The notes: generated by a model from the letters alone, not told the origin. DNA of 64,000 bases from CAXXFQ01 sp963674475 (GCA_963674475.2 CAXXFQ010000019.1:434001-498000), one strand, 5' to 3'; shown: positions 44,445 to 52,524, counted from the stretch's first letter. Program-made: numbers and translations.

Positions 44445-45227
44445 ATGACGCAGGAATATCTGCAAAAAATGTTCGGCCTTGACGGTCAGGTCGCGGTGGT
44501 TATCGGCGGCGCGGGCGTCTTGGGCGGCGCACTTTGTGAAGGGCTCGTCGGGGCCGGCGCCCATGTCGTCGTGGGCGATGTGGCCGAGGAACCGTGCAAG
44601 GCGCGGGTCGCGGAACTGGAAAAAATCGGCGGCAAGGCCAGTTATGTCGTGGTCGACGTGACGAAGCGCGATTCGCTGGAGAATCTGCTCGACGTGGCCA
44701 AACGGCCCACTGGCAAGTGCGACATTCTGGTCAATTGCGCCGGGGTGAACTACGGGACCGATTTCCTCGATCATCCCGAAGAGGCCTGGGACCGGACGAT
44801 GGAGATCAACCTCAAGGGGACTTTTCTCGCCTGCCAGGTGTTTGGTCGTCACATGGTCGATAATGGGTCGGGTTCGATCGTCAATATTGGCAGCGTCAAC
44901 TCGCACCTGCCGTTGTCGCGCGTTTTCGGCTACGCGGCCAGCAAGGCGGGCGTGTTGAATCTGACGCGGAACATCGCCGACGATTTTGGCACCAAGGGAG
45001 TCCGGGTCAACTGTATTTGTCCCGGCTTTTTCCCGGCCGAACAGAATCGGAAGCTTTTGGACCAGGATCGGATCGACAGTATCATGCGAGGCACGCCGAT
45101 GCGACGATTTGGCGAGCCGGAAGAGTTGATCGGCGCGCTGTTGTTGTTGGTCGCGCCGACGGCCGGAAAGTTTATCACCGGGACGCACGTCAACGTCGAC
45201 GGCGGTTTTACCGCGACCTGGTTCTAA
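44445..45227 (+). CDS. Short-chain dehydrogenase/reductase
   Basis: A 260-residue SDR. The cofactor loop is VIGGAGVLGGALCEGLVGAG, the second motif NCAGVNYGTD, the catalytic Ser in VNIGSVNS and Tyr/Lys in YAASKAGVLNL, and the C-terminus GTHVNVDGGFTATWF. The GGAGVLGG loop (Ala/Val in place of the usual TGxxxGIG) resembles gluconate- or mannonate-type sugar-acid reductases, which would fit the neighbours, but the substrate is not proven. ATG 44445 follows AAAGGAGT by five bases; GTG 44442 is too close. A terminator follows at 45303-45337. Confidence 0.88.
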   Translation: MTQEYLQKMFGLDGQVAVVIGGAGVLGGALCEGLVGAGAHVVVGDVAEEPCKARVAELEKIGGKASYVVVDVTKRDSLENLLDVAKRPTGKCDILVNCAGVNYGTDFLDHPEEAWDRTMEINLKGTFLACQVFGRHMVDNGSGSIVNIGSVNSHLPLSRVFGYAASKAGVLNLTRNIADDFGTKGVRVNCICPGFFPAEQNRKLLDQDRIDSIMRGTPMRRFGEPEELIGALLLLVAPTAGKFITGTHVNVDGGFTATWF

Positions 45228-45302
45228 TATCTTTGCTATCTCGGAAAGTACCGAAAAAAGAAAACGCCTTTTTTGGATCGGTTTTCTCGAATTGAATTTT
45301 CA

Positions 45303-45337
45303 ACGGAGCGCCGTTTGGACGGTTGCTCCGTTTTTTT
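45303..45337 (+). terminator. Rho-independent terminator
   Basis: ACGGAGC (45303-45309) pairs with GCTCCGT (45325-45331), followed by T7. It closes the PFK-HAD-gnd-SDR run. Confidence 0.85.
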
Positions 45338-45426
45338 ATATTTTGAAACCGCGCGAAAATTTTTAACGTTTTTTCATGGATGTTTAAAAATAGATACCAT
45401 GAAGCCTTGCATAAGTAGTGACCCGA

Positions 45427-45446
45427 GGGCTCCCAACGTGGAGCCC
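45427..45446. other. Perfect 7-bp hairpin without T tract
   Basis: GGGCTCC-CAACGT-GGAGCCC, 50 bases past the stop of the minus-strand membrane protein gene. It may stabilise or end that mRNA. Confidence 0.4.
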
Positions 45447-45496
45447 GGAATTTCCTGAAGTTTTCTGAAATCATGGGACCACTGCTTTTGCGAACA

Positions 45497-46903
45497 TCAA
45501 TAGAAGCCGCGAAGCGGATCGCCCAGGTTGACTTCAGAAGGCTGACAACCGCGGTAGAGGGCGATTTGACGACGAAGGATCTCCCAGTGGACGGTTCGCA
45601 GGTCGATTCGATCGGGAGTTTGAAGCGTCTCGACTTCTTCCGGCGTCATGGCTTCTTCGATCGCCTGCTGATTGAATCGCAGGATCTCGTTGGCCAGATC
45701 TCCGACCGTTTCCAGTTCGGTCGGTAAATGTCGCTTCAAAAAACGTCCGGCAGGCATCAAGGCGACTCGCAAAATCAAGAGTGCCACGAGGAAGGCAACC
45801 GTCCCGAACGCGGCCAGCTCGACCTCGACGGCCAGTGTTAGCCCCAAGAGACCGGCCAAGAGGAAAGGGGTCAAAAAAAGGGCCGCCAAGAAAATGCTCA
45901 AAACCAAAATCCATTGGTAAAAAGAGGACATGTTTTCTAAAACGGGAGGCAAACGCAAGTCGGGCAACTCCCATTTGCCGATCGATTGAAGTCGATTCCA
46001 TTGGTCCCTGGCCCGAGTCCGGGGGATTAGGTCGGCAAGCGGCGTTTCGGGATGGAGGGCTTCGGCGGGGATTTCGCAAACGTGTTTGAGTTTTTCCACT
46101 GTGACGCGAAAGGCGACCTTGTGCCAGAAATCGGGAAGGGGGTTTTTTTCGGACACGGTCGGTTCGACGTGTTCGGAATCGAGTTGGCTTTTTCCGAAAA
46201 GTTCGTCATGCAACGCGGTCAAGTTCATCAGGGTGAGATGCCGCCCGAGAGTTTCGACCGTATAAGGTGTCCCGGGAAAAAAGTGCGCTTCGATCAACTT
46301 CCATCGGGTTCCGAGCATCAGGGTGAGTACCAAGAGGCTGACTCCACCGATCGGAAGCAGTATCGCAATGAAGACCCCAATTCGAAATTCGAAGTCCGGC
46401 CACATGACTGAGGTCGTTGTCCAAACCAAAAGGACCGTCATCAGGAAGAGGGCAAGGAAAAACAGATTCAGCCACAAGCGAAACCGACGGGAACCCGACA
46501 GTTCTGGATAATAAAAGTGGGACACGGCTCTCAGACGGGCCCATCGGGCCTTTCGTTCCCGCGTTGGAAACAATCGATTCAAATCGTCCGAAGCGGAAAT
46601 CGCCTTTGCTTCGACGTCGAGCACTCGGGCCAGATCGCGACGAACCTGGGCCAGCGCGCGTTCTTCGAGCTGACATCGGGCTTCGCGAGAAACGATCTCG
46701 GGGGAAAAACGACGTTTTGACACGACCAGATTCAAAAGATCGTCGTTGCTCACACATGCAAGGGCTTCCTCGTCGTTTAAGCGAATTCCCAGAGAATCTT
46801 CGAGTTCGACGCCAAAGTCGCAAAAACGAAGTTCGGTGTCGCGCGGCGGCCGGTTCAAGCGGACCGGACGAAACGCGGTCGGGTTGGCTTTCGAAGCTCT
46901 CAA
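45497..46903 (-). CDS. Internally duplicated membrane protein, function unknown
   Basis: About 468 residues in two and a half copies of one unit. Unit 1: soluble segment VRRDLARVLDVEAKAISASD ... LRAVSHFYYPEL, two TM helices, then TVETLGRHLTLM. Unit 2: VTVEKLKHVCEIPAEALHPE ... LQSIGKWELPDL, two TM helices, then ELETVGDLANEIL. A third copy breaks off at the C-terminus: VHWEILRRQIALYRGCQPSE ... LGDPLRGFY. The N-terminal piece (ELEDSLGIRLNDEEA ... SNDDLLNLV) resembles the ETVGDL helical segment. The soluble parts have an acyl-carrier-like helical pattern but no phosphopantetheine serine motif. Start is uncertain: TTG 46903 (AAAAAAGG upstream) overlaps the GNAT gene. Translationally coupled to the GNAT upstream. 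Confidence 0.72.
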   Translation of the reverse strand: MRASKANPTAFRPVRLNRPPRDTELRFCDFGVELEDSLGIRLNDEEALACVSNDDLLNLVVSKRRFSPEIVSREARCQLEERALAQVRRDLARVLDVEAKAISASDDLNRLFPTRERKARWARLRAVSHFYYPELSGSRRFRLWLNLFFLALFLMTVLLVWTTTSVMWPDFEFRIGVFIAILLPIGGVSLLVLTLMLGTRWKLIEAHFFPGTPYTVETLGRHLTLMNLTALHDELFGKSQLDSEHVEPTVSEKNPLPDFWHKVAFRVTVEKLKHVCEIPAEALHPETPLADLIPRTRARDQWNRLQSIGKWELPDLRLPPVLENMSSFYQWILVLSIFLAALFLTPFLLAGLLGLTLAVEVELAAFGTVAFLVALLILRVALMPAGRFLKRHLPTELETVGDLANEILRFNQQAIEEAMTPEEVETLQTPDRIDLRTVHWEILRRQIALYRGCQPSEVNLGDPLRGFY

Positions 46904-46920
46904 GCAAGGTCTGCCTTTTT

Positions 46921-47535
46921 TCAAAAAAGAAACGTTTCCTCTTGAACGAACCGAGTGTGGTACGCTTCCAGTGTCGAGGGGGCAAGGTCTTCGCGGAGCA
47001 GGCCGAAAAGTCGGTTGTCGACCATTTTCCCTTTGACATGGTAATACTTGCGTTGGCATCCCTCGGATTGAAAACCGCATTTTTCCATGATACGCGCGGA
47101 GCCGGTATTGTCGGCCATGCAGTCGCCGGTTAGTCGATACGCATCCCGTTCGAGGAACGCATGTTGAATTAAAAATTGACACGCTTCGGTCCCGTATCCC
47201 TTGTGCCAGAACGGGGCGTCGAATTGATAGCCGATCAGATAATTCCCTTCGCTGAAATCGATCGGCAACAAAGCGCAGTTGCCCACGAAACGATCGGTTC
47301 GATTTTCCCGGATCGAAAAAACGGACACCTCGGGCGGTTTGCCGTGGGCCAACGCCTTGCCGATCGCATTGATAAGCGGTTCGAAATACTGCCGGGTCAC
47401 TTTTTCCGTGTTGGGACCGAAAAACACGTGGCGACAGACCGATTCCTTAGCCAACATCGTGACGACGTCGGGCAGGTCTTCGGATCGCATATAGCGAAAG
47501 GTAAGGGTGTCGGATTTCCAGCTGATCGGAATCAT
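46921..47535 (-). CDS. GNAT family N-acetyltransferase (RimJ/RimL-like)
   Basis: A 204-residue acetyltransferase of the Acetyltransf_3 type. It has DTLTFRYMRSEDLPDV, the substrate-pocket segment FVGNCALLPIDFSEGNYLIG, the acetyl-CoA loop FWHKGYGTEACQFLIQHA and the C-terminal DNTGSARIMEKCGFQSEG. Related proteins acetylate ribosomal protein N-termini or antibiotics; the substrate is not known here. ATG 47535 is used. Its stop lies about 18 bases from the proposed TTG start of the membrane protein, suggesting one operon. Divergent from the SGNH hydrolase gene. Confidence 0.88.
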   Translation of the reverse strand: MIPISWKSDTLTFRYMRSEDLPDVVTMLAKESVCRHVFFGPNTEKVTRQYFEPLINAIGKALAHGKPPEVSVFSIRENRTDRFVGNCALLPIDFSEGNYLIGYQFDAPFWHKGYGTEACQFLIQHAFLERDAYRLTGDCMADNTGSARIMEKCGFQSEGCQRKYYHVKGKMVDNRLFGLLREDLAPSTLEAYHTRFVQEETFLF

Positions 47536-47713
47536 GATTTTTTTCTCACGTGGCTTGCGACGTGTCAAGAGTGGCTCAGTAGGGTACTTATCGGGTCCTG
47601 ATAAAAGGCGCTTGAAACGAGCCGGTTGCCGATTTATAAAGAGAGGGTTAACCCCAATCGCAGAAGGAAACGTTCCCTTCCCGATTTTTCCTCCCTTGCA
47701 AGACGGATTCGAG

Positions 47714-48469
47714 ATGATTTCCCTTCCTCGCCTTTTTTCTTTGGTTCTATTTATTCTTAGCTTAACGTTTCCTCTCTCGGTCGATGGTGCCGAAACGACC
47801 GTGCTGAATTTGGGGATTGGAGGGAATAACTCGGCCGATCTGGTTGGTCGACTTGACTCGGTACTGGAAAAAGAGGCCGATCTGGTCGTTCTGCTGGTCG
47901 GGACCAACGATATGTTGAATTCCGGCAATGCCGTGTCCCTTCCCGAATATCGGGCGAATCTGGCACGATTGGTCAAACGGATCGAGGCGTCCGGAAGTCG
48001 GGCGGTCTTGATAACCGTCCCGCCGTGTTACGAACCGTATCTGCTCTCCCGTCATGCCCCGGCGTTTTATCGACCGGAGGGGCCGAATGAGAAAGTTAAA
48101 AAGGTCAACGGTTTCCTTCGGGAGTTCGCAGTCGAAAAACACTTGCCGCTGGTTGACCTCTATCAGCTCTTGACGGCGATTGGCCAGATTGGCACCGAGC
48201 CGGAAAGCTTGTTGCGCAACGAAGCCAATTCGGGAAAGCCCGACGGAGTCCACCCGACGGCCGACGGGTATCGGCTCATGGCGTTGGCCGTCTACCAAGC
48301 GATTCAGCACCACCGGCTCCCCCATGGTCGGGTCGTCTGTTTGGGCGACAGCATCACCTTCGGCGCTGGGATGCCCGGGGCGGGGACCGCGGACGGTTCG
48401 ACCTACCCGGCTTTTCTCAAGAGGCTGCTGGATACCTCCTCCCGTGAAGACGATTCGTCCGAGGAGTAA
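47714..48469 (+). CDS. Secreted SGNH/GDSL hydrolase with circularly permuted blocks
   Basis: A 251-residue protein with a signal peptide (~1-26). In usual SGNH esterases the order is block I (GDSI, catalytic Ser), II (Gly), III (GxND), V (DxxH). Here the mature chain begins with block II (VLNLGIGGNNSADLVGRL, G34-N39), then block III (LLVGTNDMLN, N65), block V (KPDGVHPTADGY, D177 and H180), and only then block I (RVVCLGDSITFGAG, S213), ending with YPAFLKRLLDT. All catalytic residues are present, and the C-terminus stops where a normal enzyme would continue into block II, so this looks like a circular permutation. Substrate unknown. Start ATG 47714; the longer frame overlaps the GNAT gene. Confidence 0.85.
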   Translation: MISLPRLFSLVLFILSLTFPLSVDGAETTVLNLGIGGNNSADLVGRLDSVLEKEADLVVLLVGTNDMLNSGNAVSLPEYRANLARLVKRIEASGSRAVLITVPPCYEPYLLSRHAPAFYRPEGPNEKVKKVNGFLREFAVEKHLPLVDLYQLLTAIGQIGTEPESLLRNEANSGKPDGVHPTADGYRLMALAVYQAIQHHRLPHGRVVCLGDSITFGAGMPGAGTADGSTYPAFLKRLLDTSSREDDSSEE

Positions 48470-48748
48470 AAAAAGGGGGGGGCCGGAAAGAGTGGCATGG
48501 TTGTCGGCCGACCCTTTTGTCTCCGTGTGAAAGCTGGATAAAACAAGCGTTATTTCTTATTACACGCTTCTCTAGTTAGCCTAGTCTTCGTGGCTTGAAC
48601 TTTTTCTGAGCCGATTTTGCTTTGGTTGGGTGGTCGTCTTCGAAAGGGAAATCGGAAAACTCGCCTTGTTTCCACTTGGGTTTCTCATTATCATCACCTC
48701 TCGCAATTGATGGGATATCGTCCAGGAAGCACTGCCCATTTGAGGTCT

Positions 48749-49174
48749 ATGGGATTGTCGCGTGAGCAACGAGTTCGAACGGCGCTTTTAGGAGCCGTCC
48801 TGATAGGGCCACTTTTGGTTGGTTCCTTTTTGGTCCCTTCGCCGAAACGGATTGGAACGCATCTCCAGCTAGGACTGCCGCCTTGTTCGTTTCACGCTTG
48901 GTTCGGGGTTCGATGTCCCGGTTGCGGTTCGACCACCGCGTTTGCGCATTTTATGCGCGGTGAACCGGTCGAGGCACTTCGATCCAATGTCGGAGCGACC
49001 GTTTTGGTATCGGTCTTAAGTCTGTTGGGGCCGTGGTTGTTTGTCTCGGCGATTTTTGGGCGGTGGTTTTTCAAGAAACCGGACGAACGCTGGATCCTTT
49101 GGATCGTCCTGGTCGTCGTAATGATCATGGTGGTCGATTGGGCCTTTCGGCTCATGGCCGATTGGGGCGGTTGA
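48749..49174 (+). CDS. DUF2752 membrane protein
   Basis: A 141-residue protein with three hydrophobic helices (~8-28, ~75-100, ~112-130). The DUF2752 signature is present: LPPCSFHAWFGVRCPGCGST, with the paired Cys of CPGCG, then AFAHFMRGEPVEALRSN. The family is membrane-bound and of unknown function, possibly metal- or redox-linked through the cysteines. ATG 48749 with GAGG upstream is preferred; ATG 48710 is an in-frame alternative adding 13 residues. The lipoprotein gene 120 bases downstream is on the same strand. Confidence 0.83.
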   Translation: MGLSREQRVRTALLGAVLIGPLLVGSFLVPSPKRIGTHLQLGLPPCSFHAWFGVRCPGCGSTTAFAHFMRGEPVEALRSNVGATVLVSVLSLLGPWLFVSAIFGRWFFKKPDERWILWIVLVVVMIMVVDWAFRLMADWGG

Positions 49175-49294
49175 CCGAGACGGGTGACCCCGTTTTTTCA
49201 ACGAGATAAAAAAATTCGCCCGAAATCGGACGGATATCGATAGCGAAAATTTTTCATATACTTTTACCTCGACATGGAAGTCGACGAGGCGAAA

Positions 49295-49954
49295 ATGATG
49301 AATCCTAAAAGAAACCGTTTGGCCCGTTCCGGAGCCCTGTTGCTTGTCGCGATGCTGCTGACGGCGACTACCGGATGTACGAGTGCTTTATTGACGGCCA
49401 TGTATTTGACCGGCGGTAGCGATACGCAGGCCGAATTCAAAGACCTCAAGAAAAAACGCGTGGTCGTCGTTTGTTCACCACAGGTGGAATTGAAATTCCG
49501 TAACATGAACGCGGCTAACAAGATTGGGGAGTCGGTTGGCAAGTTGATCCAAAAGAATGTTTCCAAGGTCGATGTCGTCAAACATGACGAAGTGATCGAT
49601 TGGATGGACAACAATACCTACGAAGAGTATGCGGAGGTTGGTCGTGCCTTGGAGGCTGACATGGTGATCAGTATCGACCTGTACGACTTCGATATCTACA
49701 AGGGTCAGACGATCTTTCAGGGCAAAGGATCGTACACGCTTTGTGTGACCGATTGTAGTACGGGGGAAACGGTCTTCGAGAAGACGCCCGATCCGACCTT
49801 CTGGCCGCCCACCGGTGGCGTTCCTGCGTCGGACCAATCGGAATCGCAATTCCGGAATCGATTTATCAAAGTCTTCTCCGACCAGATTGCCCGAACCTTT
49901 TATTCTCACGATCATCGGGCCTATTTCGCCGACGATTCGACTGCCTTCGACTAG
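49295..49954 (+). CDS. Hypothetical lipoprotein
   Basis: A 219-residue exported protein. The signal sequence (GALLLVAMLLTATTGC) ends in a lipobox-like TTGC, so it is probably lipid-modified. The mature part (DLKKKRVVVVCSPQVELKFR, IGESVGKLIQKNVSKVDVVK, VGRALEADMVISIDLYDFDI) resembles the 'DUF799/CsgG-like' arrangement of an alpha/beta domain that senses or scaffolds at the envelope, but this is only a pattern match. No catalytic motif is seen. ATG 49295 with GAGG at 49286; ATG 49298 is equally possible. A strong terminator follows. Confidence 0.78.
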   Translation: MMNPKRNRLARSGALLLVAMLLTATTGCTSALLTAMYLTGGSDTQAEFKDLKKKRVVVVCSPQVELKFRNMNAANKIGESVGKLIQKNVSKVDVVKHDEVIDWMDNNTYEEYAEVGRALEADMVISIDLYDFDIYKGQTIFQGKGSYTLCVTDCSTGETVFEKTPDPTFWPPTGGVPASDQSESQFRNRFIKVFSDQIARTFYSHDHRAYFADDSTAFD

Positions 49955-49981
49955 GCTGGCTGTCGGTCCTTTGGAAAAAAG

Positions 49982-50017
49982 AAAAAACCACCGGTTTCGA
50001 TTCCCGGTGGTTTTTTT
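49982..50017 (+). terminator. Rho-independent terminator
   Basis: AAAAAACCACCGG (49982-49994) pairs with CCGGTGGTTTTTT (50004-50016), with a 9-base loop. A perfect stem flanked by A and T runs, so it could work both ways. Confidence 0.9.
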
Positions 50018-50031
50018 GTTTTTCTTGTTTA

Positions 50032-50193
50032 GAGGGCGTTTCAAAACCTCAATTTGGGCTGTAAGCGGTTTTTTTGTCCGCTGGAGGGCGTCACAAAATC
50101 TCGCCATATCGCCCAATATGCCTGCGATTTTGCTCCTTGCCAGCAAACAAAAATCCTTGCTTTCGCAACCAAAGCAGGTTTTGAAATGCCCTC
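50032..50193. mobile_element. MITE-like non-autonomous element with 18-bp terminal inverted repeats
   Basis: 162 bp. The left end is GAGGGCGTTTCAAAACCT (50032-50049); the right end is AGGTTTTGAAATGCCCTC (50176-50193), complementary except for one base. It is flanked by TA on both sides (50030-50031 and 50194-50195), consistent with a TA target duplication. It has internal sub-repeats (GAGGGCGTCACAAAATC near 50084; GCGATTTTG near 50128) and no coding capacity. Transposition would need an IS5/IS427- or IS630-type enzyme elsewhere. Confidence 0.82.
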
Positions 50194-50208
50194 TAAGTTT
50201 TGTCGAAT

Positions 50209-51027
50209 TTATCGAAAGCTCTCTTCATGGACGAGGGTTTCGAAAAGCTCTTTGGCGTGTTCGAGTAGTTGTCCGTACTCTTTTATCTCGAGGTCTTCTC
50301 CGAAGAGTTCGACGTCGTAGTCGCCCTCGTAACCGGCCGATTTGAGGTGGTCGATGATTCGACGGAGGGGGACCCGACCTTGTCCGAGCAAGCACCGGTT
50401 TTGCTCTCCTCGGGGCGGTCTACGTCGATCGCCGAGTTGGACCAAGCCGAGGTGAGGGAGAATCGCTTCGATTTGTTCAAAGAGCCGTTCGTCGAGTCCG
50501 ACATGGTAAGTGTCTAAAAGGAGGCGAAGGTTCGGGTGACCGATTTGATCGATCAGCTGGAGCGATTCTTCCAGGGAAGTTACGACGGTCCAATCGATCG
50601 CGCAGCCGGGATGCATCGGCTCAATGAGGAGGAAAATTCCCAGTTTTTCGGCCAAAGGAAGTAGTTCGTCCAGCGCGTCGCGAAAAAGGCGACGGGCGTG
50701 CGCGTCGGTATGACCAAGTCGCGAACCGCTGTAGATCACCAGGTAGTCGGTTCCGAGAATCGAGGCGGTTCGTATTGCTTCGCGCGCGTCGATGACGCTA
50801 TCTTCGAACGAGCGTCCCTCGCTACCGGTAAAGCCCCCGGCCCAGAAGAGATGGGAAACCGCCATTTCGTTTTGTTTTAAGAAGGCGGTTCCGTTTTCGA
50901 TGTCGAAGTCGGAGAGCTTGTGTCGCCAGACGCCCATGCTGTGGATGCCTGCTTGTCGATACCGAACGACATCTTCTTCAAACGACCAACGCAGCGTCGT
51001 CGTTTCGCTTATGGAAAGCCGTGTCAT
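50209..51027 (-). CDS. Sugar phosphate isomerase/epimerase (TIM barrel)
   Basis: A 272-residue xylose-isomerase-like TIM-barrel protein. Typical strands and metal ligands are GIHSMGVWRHKL, FWAGGFTGSEGRSFEDSVID, LVIYSGSR, FLLIEPMHPGCAID (Glu ligand), LRLLLDTYHVGLDE (Asp/His ligands), LVQLGDRRRPPRGE and YDVELFGEDL (Glu). It is expected to isomerise or epimerise a sugar or sugar acid using a divalent metal. ATG 51027 follows AGGTG; an upstream frame to 51051 is possible. The MITE-like element ends 15 bases beyond its stop. Confidence 0.88.
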   Translation of the reverse strand: MTRLSISETTTLRWSFEEDVVRYRQAGIHSMGVWRHKLSDFDIENGTAFLKQNEMAVSHLFWAGGFTGSEGRSFEDSVIDAREAIRTASILGTDYLVIYSGSRLGHTDAHARRLFRDALDELLPLAEKLGIFLLIEPMHPGCAIDWTVVTSLEESLQLIDQIGHPNLRLLLDTYHVGLDERLFEQIEAILPHLGLVQLGDRRRPPRGEQNRCLLGQGRVPLRRIIDHLKSAGYEGDYDVELFGEDLEIKEYGQLLEHAKELFETLVHEESFR

Positions 51028-51225
51028 TCTTATGACACCTCGATATTTCAAAGGGGATTACCTAAGGAAGAGAGGGGTCCCCTTTTTAGCTCAAAAATTT
51101 GCCCAAATTTCAACTCACCCGATCGTTCCATCAGAACAGATCGTTTCGGTATTGTCAAGAACGACGCACGCATTTCAAAAAAAACGCGCGTTCCAAAATG
51201 CAAGGGGCAGTGACGTCCGCAAGGC

Positions 51226-51867
51226 TCAATTCGACACGCGGCGTACTCGACGACCATCGAGGACCAAGTTGCCCGACGCGATTAGCTGAAGCGCTTCGGG
51301 ATAGGCCTGACATTCCTCTTCAAACACCCGTGCGGCCAACGTCTCGGGCGTATCGTCGTCGAGGACTGCGACGGTCCGTTGCAGGATGACGGGGCCGTGG
51401 TCGTACTGGTTGTCGACCAAGTGGACCGTGCAGCCGGTGACCTTGCAGCCGTAGTCGAGCACCGCTTCATGGACGTGGTGTCCGTAAAACCCTTTTCCAC
51501 AAAAAGAGGGAATCAACGACGGGTGGATGTTTGTCACTCGGTTGGCAAAATCTTCAGGGACGACGAGTCGTTTTAGAAACCCGCCCAGAACGACCAAGTC
51601 GACCTCGGCCGCCCGACATCGCTGGAAAATCGCCTCGCTGTACGCTTTGGTGTCGGCGTAGTTTTTGGCGAGAAAAACTTCCTGGGGAATCCCCGCCTCC
51701 TCGGCAAAGCGGAGTCCGGTTGCCTTCGACGAGCTGGAGACGACCAGCCGGACGTCGATATCCAGTGCGGCGTCGCGACGTTTTTCCAGCAGGTTTTTCA
51801 GGGTCGTTCCCCCGCCGGAAATCAGGACGGCGATTTTCAGCGGCGATTTTTTTTCAAAGCGATACAC
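51226..51867 (-). CDS. purN: Phosphoribosylglycinamide formyltransferase
   Basis: A 213-residue enzyme that formylates GAR with 10-formyl-THF, the third step of purine synthesis. Signatures: IAVLISGGGTTLKNLLE, VVLGGFLKRLVVPEDFANRV, the catalytic Asn/His in NIHPSLIPSFCGKGFYGHHV, and the Asp-containing loop VTGCTVHLVDNQYDHGPVIL. The usual GSN motif near the start is SGGGTT here, as in several phyla. GTG 51867, with AAAAGGAATAG upstream, is favoured over TTG 51912. It is not linked to purLQ (1-2.8 kb). Confidence 0.95.
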   Translation of the reverse strand: MYRFEKKSPLKIAVLISGGGTTLKNLLEKRRDAALDIDVRLVVSSSSKATGLRFAEEAGIPQEVFLAKNYADTKAYSEAIFQRCRAAEVDLVVLGGFLKRLVVPEDFANRVTNIHPSLIPSFCGKGFYGHHVHEAVLDYGCKVTGCTVHLVDNQYDHGPVILQRTVAVLDDDTPETLAARVFEEECQAYPEALQLIASGNLVLDGRRVRRVSN

Positions 51868-52028
51868 GATATTTCTATTCCTTTTCGCGGGCTTCTTTGC
51901 GATTTCGCGCAACGTGAAAGGTCCATTATAGCAGCGATCCCGCTGTTGCTAAGAGGCGCCGGGACCCTTGGTTTAGGGAGGGGAGGGGGAAAGATCTCAA
52001 TTTTTTTAGAATTTTTTAGAGGATCCTG

Positions 52029-52057
52029 TTGACAAGGACTACCGATAGTAGTACTAT
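52029..52057 (+). promoter_or_regulatory. Promoter of the BlaI/M56 operon
   Basis: TTGACA (52029-52034), 17 bases, TACTAT (52052-52057): nearly ideal sigma70 boxes. The -10 box lies inside the operator below. Predicted start of transcription near 52064. Confidence 0.8.
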
Positions 52058-52067
52058 CGTGAGTAGT
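52038..52067. promoter_or_regulatory. BlaI-type operator
   Basis: CGATAGTA-G-TACTATCG (52043-52059) is a perfect 8-bp inverted repeat with a one-base spacer. It sits within a wider ACTAC...GTAGT dyad (52038-52042, 52063-52067). TACTA/TAGTA half-sites match known BlaI/MecI operators. Overlap with the -10 box indicates autorepression of the operon. Confidence 0.8.
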
Positions 52068-52107
52068 TTGAGTCAGGGGGCCGTTGGTTTTGGTAGGAGT
52101 AAATCGG

Positions 52108-52524
52108 ATGGAAAATTTTGAACTTGATAGTCTCGGGGCCCAGCAGCGACGGGTTTTGGAGATGATCTGGGTGCAGGACGGGGCGACGGTCCAGGAGGTT
52201 TTGGACCAGCTTAACTCCCAAAGCGACGCGCCGGACCTGGCGTACACGACCGTCTTGACGGTGATGCAGAAGCTCGAAAAGGCGGGCTGGCTCACTCACA
52301 CCGCGCGGGCGAAACGGGGTCGGGCTTACGTCTACACGCCGGTGGTTAGTCGCAAAGAAGCCCTCGGCGGAACGCTACGCAATCTGGTTAGCACCCTTTT
52401 CGGTGGAGACAAGTTGCTGATGTTCCAGCACTTCGTTGACGATGCGGGGCTGACCGACGAGGAACTTAGCGAGGCACGCGAGATGATCGCTTCGCGCCGC
52501 AAGATTTTTAAAAAGAAAAAATAA
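52108..52524 (+). CDS. BlaI/MecI/CopY-family transcriptional repressor
   Basis: A 138-residue winged-helix repressor. The N-terminal DNA-binding part has LGAQQRRVLEMIWVQDGATV and the recognition helix region LAYTTVLTVMQKLEKAGWLT, followed by the wing RGRAYVYTPVVSRKEA. The C-terminal helical part, with FVDDAGLTDEELSEAREMI, forms the dimer. In BlaR1 systems the partner metalloprotease triggers removal of the repressor. ATG 52108 follows AGGAGT. The operator and promoter upstream indicate self-control. It precedes the M56 gene by 97 bases in one operon. Confidence 0.95.
   Translation: MENFELDSLGAQQRRVLEMIWVQDGATVQEVLDQLNSQSDAPDLAYTTVLTVMQKLEKAGWLTHTARAKRGRAYVYTPVVSRKEALGGTLRNLVSTLFGGDKLLMFQHFVDDAGLTDEELSEAREMIASRRKIFKKKK

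Noticed and set aside
48470..48512. Terminator after the SGNH hydrolase gene
   Set aside because: AAAAGGG...CCCTTTT and GGCCG...CGGCC can pair, but the arrangement is loose with several alternatives and a short T run, so it was not listed.
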